The notes beneath the pieces were generated by a model, which saw only the letters and a program-made list of their open reading frames with translations, had not been told where the DNA came from and made no database searches. Source: Virgibacillus proomii (GTDB taxonomy: Bacteria > Bacillota > Bacilli > Bacillales > Amphibacillaceae). Taken from it: 64,000 nucleotides of DNA. Below, one piece after another: positions 10,363 to 18,949 of the stretch (positions are counted from its first letter, which is position 1; every line of letters begins with the position of its first letter). The stretch lies in NCBI RefSeq assembly GCF_018916875.1, contig NZ_JAHLNO010000001.1, forward strand, positions 62,001 through 126,000, written 5' to 3'. The position numbers and the translations under genes are program-made.

Positions 10363-10907
10363 TATTATTTCTGAAAAAGCAAGTGAGGAACTGATAAAAA
10401 TAAAGCCAGAAACATTTCCTTATTTATAATTATGGTACGAATGGATTGCCAACAATTCGATTTACAAGCCGAATCCATCTCACATATAAACAAGTGTCTA
10501 ATCATCGTATAGTCTGCTATGTTGAGGAACAGCAGGAGATATTTTTTGCTGCAAGTACGATATTAGACTTTGGAAACGGGATGTTCCGACTATTAAGTTC
10601 AGAAGGCGTTTTAAATCCATTTATCCCACATCTAACTGGCAGTAAGACCCCCACCTCGGGGAGTAAGAGGGATCGAGGAAGTCCAGGTGTGGGATAACTG
10701 CCAGTAAAATCCCGATTGGTTCGGGCCAACAGGATAAGGAAAGCTTCCTTGAAGCAGCATCGCACGAAGAAAAAGCGGTTTCCTTTTTCGAGGACGTCGC
10801 GTTTTTAGCTTGAGATCCTTTGTATGGGGATGAGAGAAAACCCCCACTCATGGAAGTTTCACTTTATTTCTTCTGCTCAGTTGTTAGCAGAAAATAACTT
10901 GCATTAA
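10363..10907 (+). pseudogene. HesB/IscA-like (YqkB-like) iron-sulfur domain protein, decayed and interrupted by a repeat element
   Basis: The remnant reads ELIISEKASEEL...KPETFPYL, then a stop and frame change, then GLPTIRFTSRIHLTYKQV...EGVLNPF. This order and spacing resemble B. subtilis YqkB, which lies in the same neighbourhood. The start codon is lost, a stop occurs at about 10427, and the cysteine-rich DGCGC segment expected between the two parts is missing. At 10624 a structured repeat (R1) enters the frame. Skipping 10625-10867 joins the frame to ISSAQLLAENNLH and a stop at 10905-10907. The family name is inferred from recalled similarity; the interruption is seen directly. Confidence 0.5.
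10625..10867 (+). repeat. R element copy R1 (long form)
   Basis: Begins after TTTAT (10620-10624) and ends with TTTAT (10863-10867). First hairpin stem CTGGCAGT/ACTGCCAG, differing from the common GGTGCCGT/ACGGCACC yet fully paired. Linker ATCCCGATTGGTTC, then one unit of the internal module found in multiple copies at 56.5 kb (GCATCGCACGAAGAAAAAGC region), then a second hairpin region and GGAAGTTTCACTTTAT. Inserted inside the HesB-like reading frame. Confidence 0.8.
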
Positions 10908-10987
10908 ACGTACCAGTATCTAAAACGGCTCTCTAAACGTTTCATAACATAAGGAGTCATTTTAGCGTTGCTGTTTTATTAGTTTAT

Positions 10988-11132
10988 CCCGCATGTAAGG
11001 TGCCGTAAAACCCCGCTTCAGGAATTATAGAGAATACGAAGAAGTCGCAGTGGGATGAACGGCACCTAAATGCCCGATTCGTTCAGGCTAACATTCGGAG
11101 AAAAGCAATCCTTGAATGAAGCTTCACTATAT
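10988..11132 (+). repeat. R element copy R2 (short form)
   Basis: Follows TTTAT (10983-10987). Starts CCCGCATGTAAGG, stem GGTGCCGT/ACGGCACC, linker AAATGCCCGATTCGTTC, second hairpin CATTC/GAATG, ends GCTTCACTATAT. Directly followed head to tail by R3. Confidence 0.85.
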
Positions 11133-11308
11133 CCCGCATGTAAGGTGCCGTAAAACCCCGCTTCAGGAATTATAGAGAATACGAAGAAGTCGCACCCTGG
11201 GATGAACGGCACCTAAATGCCCGATTCGTTAAGGAGGCCTTTAGGTCATACCTTTAAGGTGCTAACATTCAAGGGGAAAAGCAATCCTTGAATGAAACTT
11301 TACTTTAT
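11133..11308 (+). repeat. R element copy R3 (with extra internal palindrome)
   Basis: Head-to-tail neighbour of R2. Same first hairpin and linker, then an extra segment containing CCTTTAGGTCATACC, second hairpin CATTCAAGG/CCTTGAATG, end AACTTTACTTTAT. It stops 14 bp before the stop codon of the convergent aldo-keto reductase. Confidence 0.85.
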
Positions 11309-11322
11309 CAATAGTGGCTAAC

Positions 11323-12237
11323 TTATCGATGAGCCTGATAACTATTTGCTTTCGTTAACTGTTTTAATTGTTCCACTACGTCATCAGATAGTTTATGTTC
11401 AAGCTTCCCTGAGATTGTTTTTTTTATTTGTGTTAACGAACTTGCACCAAACACAGCGCTAGTGACAGCGGGGTTGGTAAGCACATATCGCAGTGCCACT
11501 TCGCTTACATTAGCTGGTGCAATTGTAGCGAGTTTTTTTAGTAAAGTGTTTAGTTCATCATGGGAGTAATCCAGATAGCCGTCTTTTGCTTTTGCTTTGC
11601 TTTGATTAAATCCTTCATTAGTTAAAATTCCTTTCGCTAAAGGTCCCCGTGCTAAAACGCTAATTTCATTTTTATATAGTAAACCAAGCAGTTCCTCTTC
11701 TGGTCGGCGATCTAATAAACTATACTGCATCATGACTCCATCAATCGAAGAACGTTTTATATATTCCCGAATGACATTGGGCCGAATGGAAGAGATACCA
11801 TAAGCGCGTATTAATCCTTCCTGCTTTAATTGTTCGAACGCTTCAATCGTCTCATCAATAGGGTCTTCTATCGTTCCCCCATGTAACATATAAAAATCAA
11901 GATAATCTGTCTGTAACCGCTGTAAACTATTCCTTAAACTTTGGTGAATATGTTGTTTGGATGGATCCCAAAACCACGTTTTTGTCTGTGGATTAAAATG
12001 ATTGCCTACTTTTGAGGTTAAAATAATCTGATCACGTTTTTCTTTTATCACTTCACCGACAATTTCTTCGTTTTTGCCAAAATCGTATAAATCAGCTGTG
12101 TCTAAATGATTAATTCCTTGATCAAGGGCGTAATCAATGATATATTTTGCTTTTTTTAAGTCTGTTCCTAGTGACATACATCCCAAAGTTAGTTGCGAAA
12201 TATAAATGTCAGATTTACCTAATTTATTCCGTTTCAT
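11323..12237 (-). CDS. yqkF: Aldo/keto reductase (YqkF)
   Basis: NADP(H)-dependent aldo-keto reductase, 304 residues, TIM barrel. The catalytic tetrad is visible: Asp46, Tyr51, Lys76 and His119 (HLDTADLYDFG, LTSKVG, DFYMLHG). The C-terminal cofactor segment contains VFGASSLTQI. Transcribed alone, convergent with the repeat cluster R2-R3 and divergent from nudF across about 120 bp. Position between yqk genes and nudF matches B. subtilis yqkF. Substrate not known. Confidence 0.92.
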   Translation of the reverse strand: MKRNKLGKSDIYISQLTLGCMSLGTDLKKAKYIIDYALDQGINHLDTADLYDFGKNEEIVGEVIKEKRDQIILTSKVGNHFNPQTKTWFWDPSKQHIHQSLRNSLQRLQTDYLDFYMLHGGTIEDPIDETIEAFEQLKQEGLIRAYGISSIRPNVIREYIKRSSIDGVMMQYSLLDRRPEEELLGLLYKNEISVLARGPLAKGILTNEGFNQSKAKAKDGYLDYSHDELNTLLKKLATIAPANVSEVALRYVLTNPAVTSAVFGASSLTQIKKTISGKLEHKLSDDVVEQLKQLTKANSYQAHR

Positions 12238-12357
12238 AATAATCCCCCCATAGCTGTATTACCTCTATTTTAAATAGAGGTAATGGTTAAAACAATAATT
12301 TCAACTGGAATTGTGGTAAAATAAAGAAGAAAAATTGATCAAACAAGGATGATAGGC

Positions 12358-12903
12358 ATGAAAAAATTTGCAGAAAAAACGATTAGCTCACAAGAAATTT
12401 ACTCGGGAAAAGTAGTTCATTTACAAGTAGATGATGTTATTTTACCTAATGGAAAACAAGCGAAGCGAGAGATTATTAATCATCCCGGAGCAGTGGCGAT
12501 CATTCCAATTACGAAAGATAATAAAATAGTCATGGTTGAACAATATCGTAAGCCGCTAGAGAAATCATTATTAGAGATTCCTGCCGGTAAACTGGAACCG
12601 GGAGAAGTCCCGGAGACAACCGCAATTCGTGAATTAGAAGAGGAAACTGGCTATACGACGAATGAGCTTTCTTTAGTTACTTCATTTTACACTTCTCCAG
12701 GGTTTGCAAATGAGTTGATCTACATTTATATAACCGATCAATTGGAACGTGTCGATGAACCGGCTGAGGGTGATGATGATGAGTTTATTGAGATTGTTGA
12801 AGTAACATTGGATGAAGCGAAGCAATATGTAGAAGAAGAACGAATTCATGATTCAAAAACAAACTATGCGATTCTTTATTTACATGCATTGGGGATGAAC
12901 TAA
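12358..12903 (+). CDS. nudF: ADP-ribose pyrophosphatase (Nudix, NudF/YqkG)
   Basis: Cleaves ADP-ribose to AMP and ribose-5-phosphate. 181 residues. The Nudix box is complete: GKLEPGEVPETTAIRELEEE (G-x5-E-x7-REU-x-EE-x-G). N-terminal half matches the domain-swapped strand region of NudF enzymes (PGAVAIIPI, VEQYRKPLE). The ATG at 12358 is preferred over 12349 because AAGGAT is then 8 bases away and homologues start with MK. Two bases separate it from the EndoQ-like gene, so the pair is probably cotranscribed. Confidence 0.93.
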   Translation: MKKFAEKTISSQEIYSGKVVHLQVDDVILPNGKQAKREIINHPGAVAIIPITKDNKIVMVEQYRKPLEKSLLEIPAGKLEPGEVPETTAIRELEEETGYTTNELSLVTSFYTSPGFANELIYIYITDQLERVDEPAEGDDDEFIEIVEVTLDEAKQYVEEERIHDSKTNYAILYLHALGMN

Positions 12904-12905
12904 AC

Positions 12906-14069
12906 GTGTTACATTCTTATGTTGCAGATTTACATATTCATATTGGCCGTGATATGTATGACCGTCCAGTAAAGATTACGGCATCGAATAAACTTACATT
13001 AACTTCCATTCTAAAAGAAGCTAGTAGAAATAAAGGTGTCGATGTCGTCGGAGTTATTGATTGCCAGTCACCTGGTGTATTAGAAGAAATTCAAGTACTG
13101 ATTGATCATGGTGTTGCACATGAATTAACGGGAGGCGGTATCCAATTTGAGACGGTAACCCTTTTGCTTGGATCCGAAATTGAAGTTTATGACGAAGCTT
13201 GTCACGGCCCTATTCATGTGTTATGTTATTTTCCAACATTACAAACAATAAGCCTTTTTTCCCATTGGTTACGTACGAAAATGAAAAATAGTACATTAAG
13301 TTCACAACGATTCTATGGTACTGGTATAGAACTGCAACAAAAGGTAAAAGAATTGGCAGGGATTTTTATCCCTGCTCATGTATTCACTCCGTTTAAAAGT
13401 CTATATGGAAAAGGAGTTCAACAGTCTTTAGCCGAAGTATTTTCCCCTTCGTTAATCGACGGAATAGAGTTAGGATTAAGCTCAGATACGCATATGGCTG
13501 ATCAAATTAAAGAATTACATCATTATACGTATATTACAAATTCGGATGCCCATTCCTTAGGAAAAATTGCTCGTGAGTATCAGCATATTAAAATGAAAAC
13601 TCCATCCTTTACCGAACTGTTATGGGCGTTAAGGAAACAGAATGGCCGACGAATTATCAAGAATTATGGATTGAACCCGAAGTTAGGCAAATACTATACG
13701 ACGGTTTGCGGTAACTGCTATAACCATGTTTCAACGGATGTAGAGAGTTGTCCTTTCTGTTATTCCAAGAAAGTTATCAAAGGAGTTAGTGATCGGATTA
13801 GGGAATTACGTGATGTAAATGGACAGAAAGTGTCTAGACCTCCATACACGTATCAAGTCCCTTTAGATTATTTGCCTGGTTTAGGCAAAAAAACATATAC
13901 GAAACTCTTGCAAGAGTTTCGTACAGAAATGAATGTTATTCATAAAGCAAGCCGTGAAGAACTAATGAACGTTATCCCGGAGAAATTAGCACAATCTATT
14001 ATTGATATGCGTAAAGGATTATTAACTATTCGTGAAGGTGGGGGTGGGAGGTACGGATCAGTAAGATAG
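12906..14069 (+). CDS. yqxK: EndoQ-like PHP-domain nuclease (YqxK, TIGR00375 type)
   Basis: 387 residues starting at GTG. Domains in order: PHP-type metal-binding domain (ADLHIHIGRD near residue 7, VIDCQSPG, AHVFTPFKSLYGKG, and ITNSDAHS near 212), a zinc ribbon (CGNCYNHV ... CPFCYSKK, residues about 270-293) and a helix-hairpin-helix-like tail (YLPGLGKKTYTKLL). This order is that of endonuclease Q, an enzyme that nicks DNA 5' of deaminated bases and is known in archaea and a few bacilli. Older annotations call YqxK a helicase; no helicase motif is present. Activity here is inference. Cotranscribed with nudF. Confidence 0.82.
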   Translation: MLHSYVADLHIHIGRDMYDRPVKITASNKLTLTSILKEASRNKGVDVVGVIDCQSPGVLEEIQVLIDHGVAHELTGGGIQFETVTLLLGSEIEVYDEACHGPIHVLCYFPTLQTISLFSHWLRTKMKNSTLSSQRFYGTGIELQQKVKELAGIFIPAHVFTPFKSLYGKGVQQSLAEVFSPSLIDGIELGLSSDTHMADQIKELHHYTYITNSDAHSLGKIAREYQHIKMKTPSFTELLWALRKQNGRRIIKNYGLNPKLGKYYTTVCGNCYNHVSTDVESCPFCYSKKVIKGVSDRIRELRDVNGQKVSRPPYTYQVPLDYLPGLGKKTYTKLLQEFRTEMNVIHKASREELMNVIPEKLAQSIIDMRKGLLTIREGGGGRYGSVR

Positions 14070-14170
14070 CTTGTTCAATAATATTTGATAGACCTCAATA
14101 GAAATTTGGTATTTTTACTTGGAATTCTTCATAGTTTTTAATATAGCAGTATATTGAATGGAGGATTCCA

Positions 14171-14806
14171 ATGCATAAGAATAAAGTACTTTTCATCAAT
14201 CATATAAAAGAACATGCTACCATTTATCTGTTTATGGTAATTCTATTTTTAACCGGTATTGTCTTTGGAGCAATCCTCGTTAATAGTATGAATTTTATCC
14301 AAAAACAAGACTTGTTTTTTTACTTAGAGCGTTTTTTTAAACAACTGGAAGATAATCATAAAGCAGAATATCTTGAGATATTTAAAAATAGTTTCTTATA
14401 TCACACCAAATATTTATTACTCTTATTTATTTTAGGTTTATCGGTAATTGGTTTGCCACTTGTTTGGATACTTATTTTTATTAAAGGTTTAGTAGTAGGA
14501 TTTTCCGTAGGCTTTATCGTAAATCAGCTTGGTATGGATGGACTTTTATTAGCAGCATTATCGATTGCACCACAAAACTTCTTAATTATACCGATTTATT
14601 TAATCGCCGGTAGTCTATCTATGATCTTCTCCCTTACTTTATTAAGCAAATTATTTACAAAACGAATGGCACAGCCGGTACTTCAGCCACTTGGTAAGTA
14701 TGTTACGTTATTTTCTCTTTTGATAGCAATTGGTAGTATTGCAGCTTTCTTGGAAACATTTGTTGCTAATGAGGCAATGCAATGGGTTGTTCGTACATTT
14801 TACTAA
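14171..14806 (+). CDS. spoIIM: Stage II sporulation protein M
   Basis: Integral membrane protein of the SpoIIDMP engulfment complex, acting in the mother cell at the septum. 211 residues with about five hydrophobic segments (about 18-40, 70-110, 115-140, 145-165, 180-205), no signal cleavage site. TGGAGGATTCC precedes the ATG. In Bacillus the gene is under sigma-E; I could not pick out a convincing sigma-E promoter here. Its position between yqxK and fur matches B. subtilis. Confidence 0.93.
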   Translation: MHKNKVLFINHIKEHATIYLFMVILFLTGIVFGAILVNSMNFIQKQDLFFYLERFFKQLEDNHKAEYLEIFKNSFLYHTKYLLLLFILGLSVIGLPLVWILIFIKGLVVGFSVGFIVNQLGMDGLLLAALSIAPQNFLIIPIYLIAGSLSMIFSLTLLSKLFTKRMAQPVLQPLGKYVTLFSLLIAIGSIAAFLETFVANEAMQWVVRTFY

Positions 14807-14820
14807 TAATAAAAATTAGC

Positions 14821-14835
14821 TTATAATTATTATAA
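14821..14835. promoter_or_regulatory. PerR-type operator upstream of fur
   Basis: TTATAATTATTATAA is a perfect 15-base palindrome and an exact match to the PerR box consensus TTATAATnATTATAA. It lies 23 bases upstream of the fur -35 element. B. subtilis fur is known to be PerR controlled. A second partial palindrome (ATAATATTAT, 14847-14856) lies closer to the -35. Confidence 0.75.
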
Positions 14836-14858
14836 ATACAAAATAATAATATTATGTT

Positions 14859-14887
14859 TTGACACAGTTTTAATTGATGCATATAAT
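14859..14887 (+). promoter_or_regulatory. Sigma-A promoter of fur
   Basis: TTGACA (14859-14864), 17-base spacer, TATAAT (14882-14887): a perfect consensus promoter about 30 bases before the fur start. Confidence 0.85.
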
Positions 14888-14916
14888 TAAGATGGGATAT
14901 GAGGAGGGAACTGCCC

Positions 14917-15375
14917 ATGGAACATCGAATTGATCGTATAAAAAAACAGCTCCATGCCCAAAGTTACAAGTTAACCCCACAGCGTGAAGCAACAGTACGT
15001 GTGTTACTTGAAAGAGAAAATGATCATTTAAGTGCTGAGGATGTTTATTTACTTGTAAAAGAAAAAGCGCCGGAAATCGGCTTAGCAACCGTATATCGTA
15101 CATTAGAATTATTATCAGAGTTGAAAATTATTGATAAAATAAATTTTGGTGATGGTGTTTCCCGTTACGACTTGCGGAAAGAAGGAGCAAAGCATTCCCA
15201 CCACCATTTAGTTTGTTCTGAATGTGGCGCTGTCCAAGAAATTGAAGATGATTTGTTAGAGGAAGTTGAAAAAATTGTTCAAGATGAATGGGGATTTAAA
15301 GTAAAGGATCACCGACTCACATTTCATGGTATATGTAAGGAATGTCAAGCGGCGATGATAAGTGCTTCTAGTTAA
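14917..15375 (+). CDS. fur: Ferric uptake regulator Fur
   Basis: Iron-responsive repressor, 152 residues. N-terminal winged helix (KLTPQREATVRVL, LATVYRTLELL recognition helix) and C-terminal metal/dimer domain with structural zinc cysteines at 100, 103, 140 and 143, and the His cluster HSHHHL. Almost colinear with B. subtilis Fur, including the MExRIDRIKKQL start, so the ATG at 14917 (GAGGAGGG 7 bases upstream) is used rather than 14899. Sits downstream of spoIIM and upstream of yqzK-xerD. Control by PerR is suggested by the operator upstream. Confidence 0.95.
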   Translation: MEHRIDRIKKQLHAQSYKLTPQREATVRVLLERENDHLSAEDVYLLVKEKAPEIGLATVYRTLELLSELKIIDKINFGDGVSRYDLRKEGAKHSHHHLVCSECGAVQEIEDDLLEEVEKIVQDEWGFKVKDHRLTFHGICKECQAAMISASS

Positions 15376-15715
15376 TGGGTTACATAGACTAGGAGCACAT
15401 TTATTTTAATGAATAATCTATTTTTTTATGGTAGGCCCATTTGCTGGCATTTTTTAAATTTTGAGTGAATTAGATAGAAAACGTTTTACAAATTTGCCGA
15501 AAAACGTTACATTAAAGATAGAACTTCATTTACTAGAAATGGTCACATTTTAAATCCGTTTTTAAGAGTTATCATTAGCAGGAAAGTAAAAAAGTTTATG
15601 ATGATTCTTAAAGTCATGGTCCTCTTTTCAAATTAAGCTTGTATTCTATGTATATTGTCTGTCTATTCCTGCATATCTTGTACAAAGGAGTTTTTGGAAT
15701 AGAGGGGCAAAAGAT
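15376..15715. other. Intergenic region fur-yqzK, nothing recognised
   Basis: 340 bp, AT-rich. No terminator with a T-tract, repeat copy or credible small ORF was seen. An AGAAAACGTTTTAC stretch near 15476 looks like a catabolite site but fails the consensus at three positions. Confidence 0.4.
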
Positions 15716-15922
15716 ATGAAATCATTACTATTGGACATGATAAAAGTGTTTTTCATTTTTATAGCTTGTACATGGCTGTTTTATTGTGGTTTTCGCCTGA
15801 TGCATGCTGAGTATGAACAATATCATCGTTATGATACCCCTGAAGGTCCAGCGATGAAGGTTTTTACAGAAGAGTTAAGTTTTTTTGACCGCATTCAATT
15901 ATTTTTCCGTTTAGGGGAGTAG
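15716..15922 (+). CDS. yqzK: Small membrane protein YqzK (DUF4227 type)
   Basis: 68 residues with one hydrophobic segment at about residues 8-27, followed by a polar tail with [20 protein letters not shown] lies upstream of the ATG. Small proteins of this type sit between fur and xerD across Bacillus, and the gene is 7 bp before xerD, so cotranscription is likely. Function unknown. Confidence 0.8.
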   Translation: MKSLLLDMIKVFFIFIACTWLFYCGFRLMHAEYEQYHRYDTPEGPAMKVFTEELSFFDRIQLFFRLGE

Positions 15923-15929
15923 AAGAAGG

Positions 15930-16823
15930 ATGTTAAACGACAGTGCAGAAGATTTCTTTAATTATCTACAGGTTGAACGAGGACTAGCAGAAAATACGCT
16001 CGTATCATACCGTAGAGATTTGACGCAGTATATGAGTTATTTAAAAACAAAGATGAAAAAGAACGACTGGGAGCAAGTAGCGCGGAGTGATATTATTGGT
16101 TTTCTTTATAGTTTAAAAGATGCTAATAAGTCATCAGCGACCATCGCTCGCCACATTTCAGCAATACGAGCTTTTCATCAGTTTTTAATCCGTGACCAAT
16201 CGGTGACCCATGATCCCAGCTTGCATATTGAAACACCGAAAAAAGAAAGAAAACTGCCAGATGTTTTATCGGTGGAAGAAATGGATGCGCTTTTAAATAT
16301 TTCAGGAAACAGCCCTTTACATATTCGAAATAAAGCAATGTTTGAATTGCTTTATGCAACGGGATTACGAGTAACTGAGATGATTACCTTAAAAATCACA
16401 GATCTTCACTTGACAATGGGATTTGTTCAATGTGTCGGTAAAGGCGCTAAAGAACGGATTGTCCCAATTGGCAATATAGCTGCAAAAGCAATCGAAACTT
16501 ATTTGCAGCAAGCTAGAGGAAAATTAATTAAACAACAGACCGATAATCAAATTTTATTTGTCAATCAGCATGGTAAACCGCTCACACGACAAGGTTTTTG
16601 GAAAATATTGAAGAAAAGAGCAGAAGAGGCAGGGATAACAAAAACGATCACACCACATACATTGCGGCATTCCTTTGCTACACATTTATTAGAAAATGGT
16701 GCAGACTTGCGACTTGTTCAGGAAATGCTGGGCCATGTCGATATTTCAACAACACAAATTTATACCCATGTAACAAAATCGCGATTAAAGGATGTTTATA
16801 AACATTTTCATCCAAGGGCATAA
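15930..16823 (+). CDS. xerD: Tyrosine recombinase XerD
   Basis: Resolves chromosome dimers at dif with XerC. 297 residues. N-terminal core-binding domain (residues 1-100) and C-terminal catalytic domain with all conserved residues: Arg147 (ATGLRVTEM), Lys171, His243 and Arg246 ([12 protein letters not shown]), His269 ([10 protein letters not shown]) and nucleophile Tyr278 (IYTHV). AAGAAGG site before the ATG. Follows yqzK closely and precedes drm, as in B. subtilis. Confidence 0.95.
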   Translation: MLNDSAEDFFNYLQVERGLAENTLVSYRRDLTQYMSYLKTKMKKNDWEQVARSDIIGFLYSLKDANKSSATIARHISAIRAFHQFLIRDQSVTHDPSLHIETPKKERKLPDVLSVEEMDALLNISGNSPLHIRNKAMFELLYATGLRVTEMITLKITDLHLTMGFVQCVGKGAKERIVPIGNIAAKAIETYLQQARGKLIKQQTDNQILFVNQHGKPLTRQGFWKILKKRAEEAGITKTITPHTLRHSFATHLLENGADLRLVQEMLGHVDISTTQIYTHVTKSRLKDVYKHFHPRA

Positions 16824-16919
16824 TTTTTTTAATTATGGTTGTCTGACATCCTACAACTAGTAAATGAAGACATACTTCTGATCAAACTCGGGAACATAGT
16901 ATAACAAGGAGGTAATAAC

Positions 16920-18101
16920 ATGAAAAAATTTAAGCGTGTTTTTCTTATCGTAATGGATTCAGTTGGGATAGGAGAAGCTCCTGATGCGGAGCAATTTAAT
17001 GATAAGGGGGCAGATACGCTTGGGTCGATTGCAAAACATCGAAATGGACTTCATATGCCAAATATGGGCAGCTTAGGATTAAGTAACATTCGGGAAATCC
17101 CCGGAATTGAAAAAGCAGCTTCTCCTAAGGCATTTTATACAAAAATGCAAGAGGCATCAAATGGTAAAGATACGATGACAGGACACTGGGAAATTATGGG
17201 GTTACACATTGAACAACCGTTTCGCACTTTTCCAGATGGGTTTCCTGAAGAGTTAATTCAACAGTTGGAAGAACGAACTGGTCGGAAGGTGATTGGTAAT
17301 AAGCCTGCGTCAGGTACAAAAATTATTGAAGAATTAGGCGAGGAGCATATGGAAACTGGTGCATTAATCGTTTATACTTCTGCCGATTCCGTATTACAAA
17401 TTGCCGCACATGAAGAAATTATTCCGGTTAAAGAATTGTATCGTATATGCGAAATTGCTAGAGAACTGACTTTAGATGAAAAATATATGGTTGGCCGCGT
17501 AATCGCCCGTCCATTTATCGGTAAACCTGGTGCATTTGAACGAACAGCAAATCGTCATGACTATGCATTAAAGCCATTCGGAAAAACAGTGATGAATGAA
17601 TTAAAAGACAATAAGTTTAATGTGATTGCTCTAGGTAAAATTTCTGATATTTATGATGAAGAAGGGGTTACTGAAGCAATTCGAACGAAAGATAACGATG
17701 ATGGAATGACAAAATTAGTGGAATCAATGAAAAAAGACTTTACAGGTATTAGCTTCGTAAATTTGGTTGATTTTGATGCTAAATATGGACATAGACGTGA
17801 TCCGGATGGTTATGCAGAAGCTTTAGAGGCATATGATGCTCGCCTTCCAGAGGTGTTAAAAGAGTTACAAGATGACGATTTACTTATTATTACTGCCGAT
17901 CATGGTAATGATCCAACCCATCATGGGACAGATCATACACGAGAATATGTTCCACTACTTGTTTACTACAACAGTATTAAAAAAGGAAAAGAACTACCAA
18001 TCCGTAAAACATTTGCTGATATAGGAGCAACCATTGCAGATAACTTTGATATTCCGATGCCAAAACATGGCACAAGTTTTCTAAATGATATCCAATCTTA
18101 G
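16920..18101 (+). CDS. deoB: Phosphopentomutase (DeoB/Drm)
   Basis: Interconverts (deoxy)ribose-1-phosphate and -5-phosphate in nucleoside breakdown. 393 residues, alkaline-phosphatase superfamily. Metal and phosphorylation motifs: [13 protein letters not shown] near residue 12, the active Thr region [10 protein letters not shown] near residue 85, [11 protein letters not shown] near 285 and [18 protein letters not shown] near 330. AAGGAGG upstream of ATG. First gene of drm-pupG-pdp, 14 bp before pupG. Confidence 0.96.
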   Translation: MKKFKRVFLIVMDSVGIGEAPDAEQFNDKGADTLGSIAKHRNGLHMPNMGSLGLSNIREIPGIEKAASPKAFYTKMQEASNGKDTMTGHWEIMGLHIEQPFRTFPDGFPEELIQQLEERTGRKVIGNKPASGTKIIEELGEEHMETGALIVYTSADSVLQIAAHEEIIPVKELYRICEIARELTLDEKYMVGRVIARPFIGKPGAFERTANRHDYALKPFGKTVMNELKDNKFNVIALGKISDIYDEEGVTEAIRTKDNDDGMTKLVESMKKDFTGISFVNLVDFDAKYGHRRDPDGYAEALEAYDARLPEVLKELQDDDLLIITADHGNDPTHHGTDHTREYVPLLVYYNSIKKGKELPIRKTFADIGATIADNFDIPMPKHGTSFLNDIQS

Positions 18102-18115
18102 GAGGGAGAATCAAT

Positions 18116-18940
18116 ATGGATCAACAGTCAATTAAACAAGCAAGTGCTTTTATAGAGAAGAAATTAAAGACCAGACCACAAATTGGCTTAATTCTTGGTT
18201 CGGGATTAGGCGTATTAGCAGAGGAAATTGAAGACGCCATTACTATTCCTTATAGTGAAGTGCCTAAGTTCCCGGTTTCTACTGTAGCTGGTCATAAGGG
18301 GCAATTAGTAGCCGGTTTATTAAAAGGAAAGCATGTTATTGCTATGCAGGGGCGCTTTCATTATTATGAAGGCTATTCCATGCAACAAGTTACATTTCCT
18401 GTCCGTGTTTTAAAAGAGTTTGGTATAGAAACATTAGTCGTTACAAATGCTGCCGGAGGGGTAAATGAAAATTTCAAACCAGGGGATCTAATGGTTATCA
18501 CCGATCACATTAATAACATGGGAGACAATCCATTGATCGGTAAAAATGATAATCGCTTAGGTGTCCGTTTTCCAGACATGTCTAACGTCTATACAAAAAA
18601 TCTTATTCGACACGCAGAAGCAAGTGCTGAGCAAATTGGCTTGTCGATTCAAAAAGGGGTCTATGTTGGAAATACAGGACCTGTATATGAGACACCAGCT
18701 GAAGTTCGCATGTTACGTATGTTAGGTGGTGATGCGGTTGGTATGTCAACAGTTCCAGAAGTTATAGTGGCTGCACATGCTGGAATTGATGTATTAGGAG
18801 TTTCTTGTATTTCAAATATGGCTGCGGGAATCCTTGATCAGCCACTTACCCATGAGGAAGTAATCGAAACTACGGAACAAGTTAAAGAATCATTTTTGCA
18901 ATTTGTTAAAAAAGTAATTGAGACTATTCCTGAAAGGTAG
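18116..18940 (+). CDS. pupG: Purine-nucleoside phosphorylase (PupG/PunA)
   Basis: Phosphorolyses purine nucleosides; 274 residues, the trimeric low-mass PNP type. Motifs: LILGSGLG near residue 24 (phosphate site), QGRFHYYEGY, VTNAAGGVN, TGPVYETPAE and MSTVPEV with CISNMAAG. GGAGGGAG before the ATG. Its product (deoxy)ribose-1-phosphate feeds phosphopentomutase encoded by the gene just upstream. Confidence 0.95.
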   Translation: MDQQSIKQASAFIEKKLKTRPQIGLILGSGLGVLAEEIEDAITIPYSEVPKFPVSTVAGHKGQLVAGLLKGKHVIAMQGRFHYYEGYSMQQVTFPVRVLKEFGIETLVVTNAAGGVNENFKPGDLMVITDHINNMGDNPLIGKNDNRLGVRFPDMSNVYTKNLIRHAEASAEQIGLSIQKGVYVGNTGPVYETPAEVRMLRMLGGDAVGMSTVPEVIVAAHAGIDVLGVSCISNMAAGILDQPLTHEEVIETTEQVKESFLQFVKKVIETIPER

Positions 18941-18949
18941 AGTGATAAT

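Noticed and set aside
10446..10697. 83-residue ORF as a real gene
   Set aside because: Its last part is R1 sequence, it starts at TTG without a ribosome site, and the upstream homologous part is in another frame behind a stop; treated as a pseudogene.
10517..10851. Minus-strand ORFs of 71-82 codons
   Set aside because: They run through R1 and have no ribosome site or recognisable protein character.
10625..10867. R elements as DDE-type MITEs with 5-bp target duplication
   Set aside because: TTTAT at both sides could be a duplication, but there are no terminal inverted repeats and the same pentamer is used every time, which fits target-specific IS200/IS605-type insertion better. Not fully excluded.
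15476..15489. Catabolite-responsive element
   Set aside because: AGAAAACGTTTTAC mismatches the cre consensus at three fixed positions.
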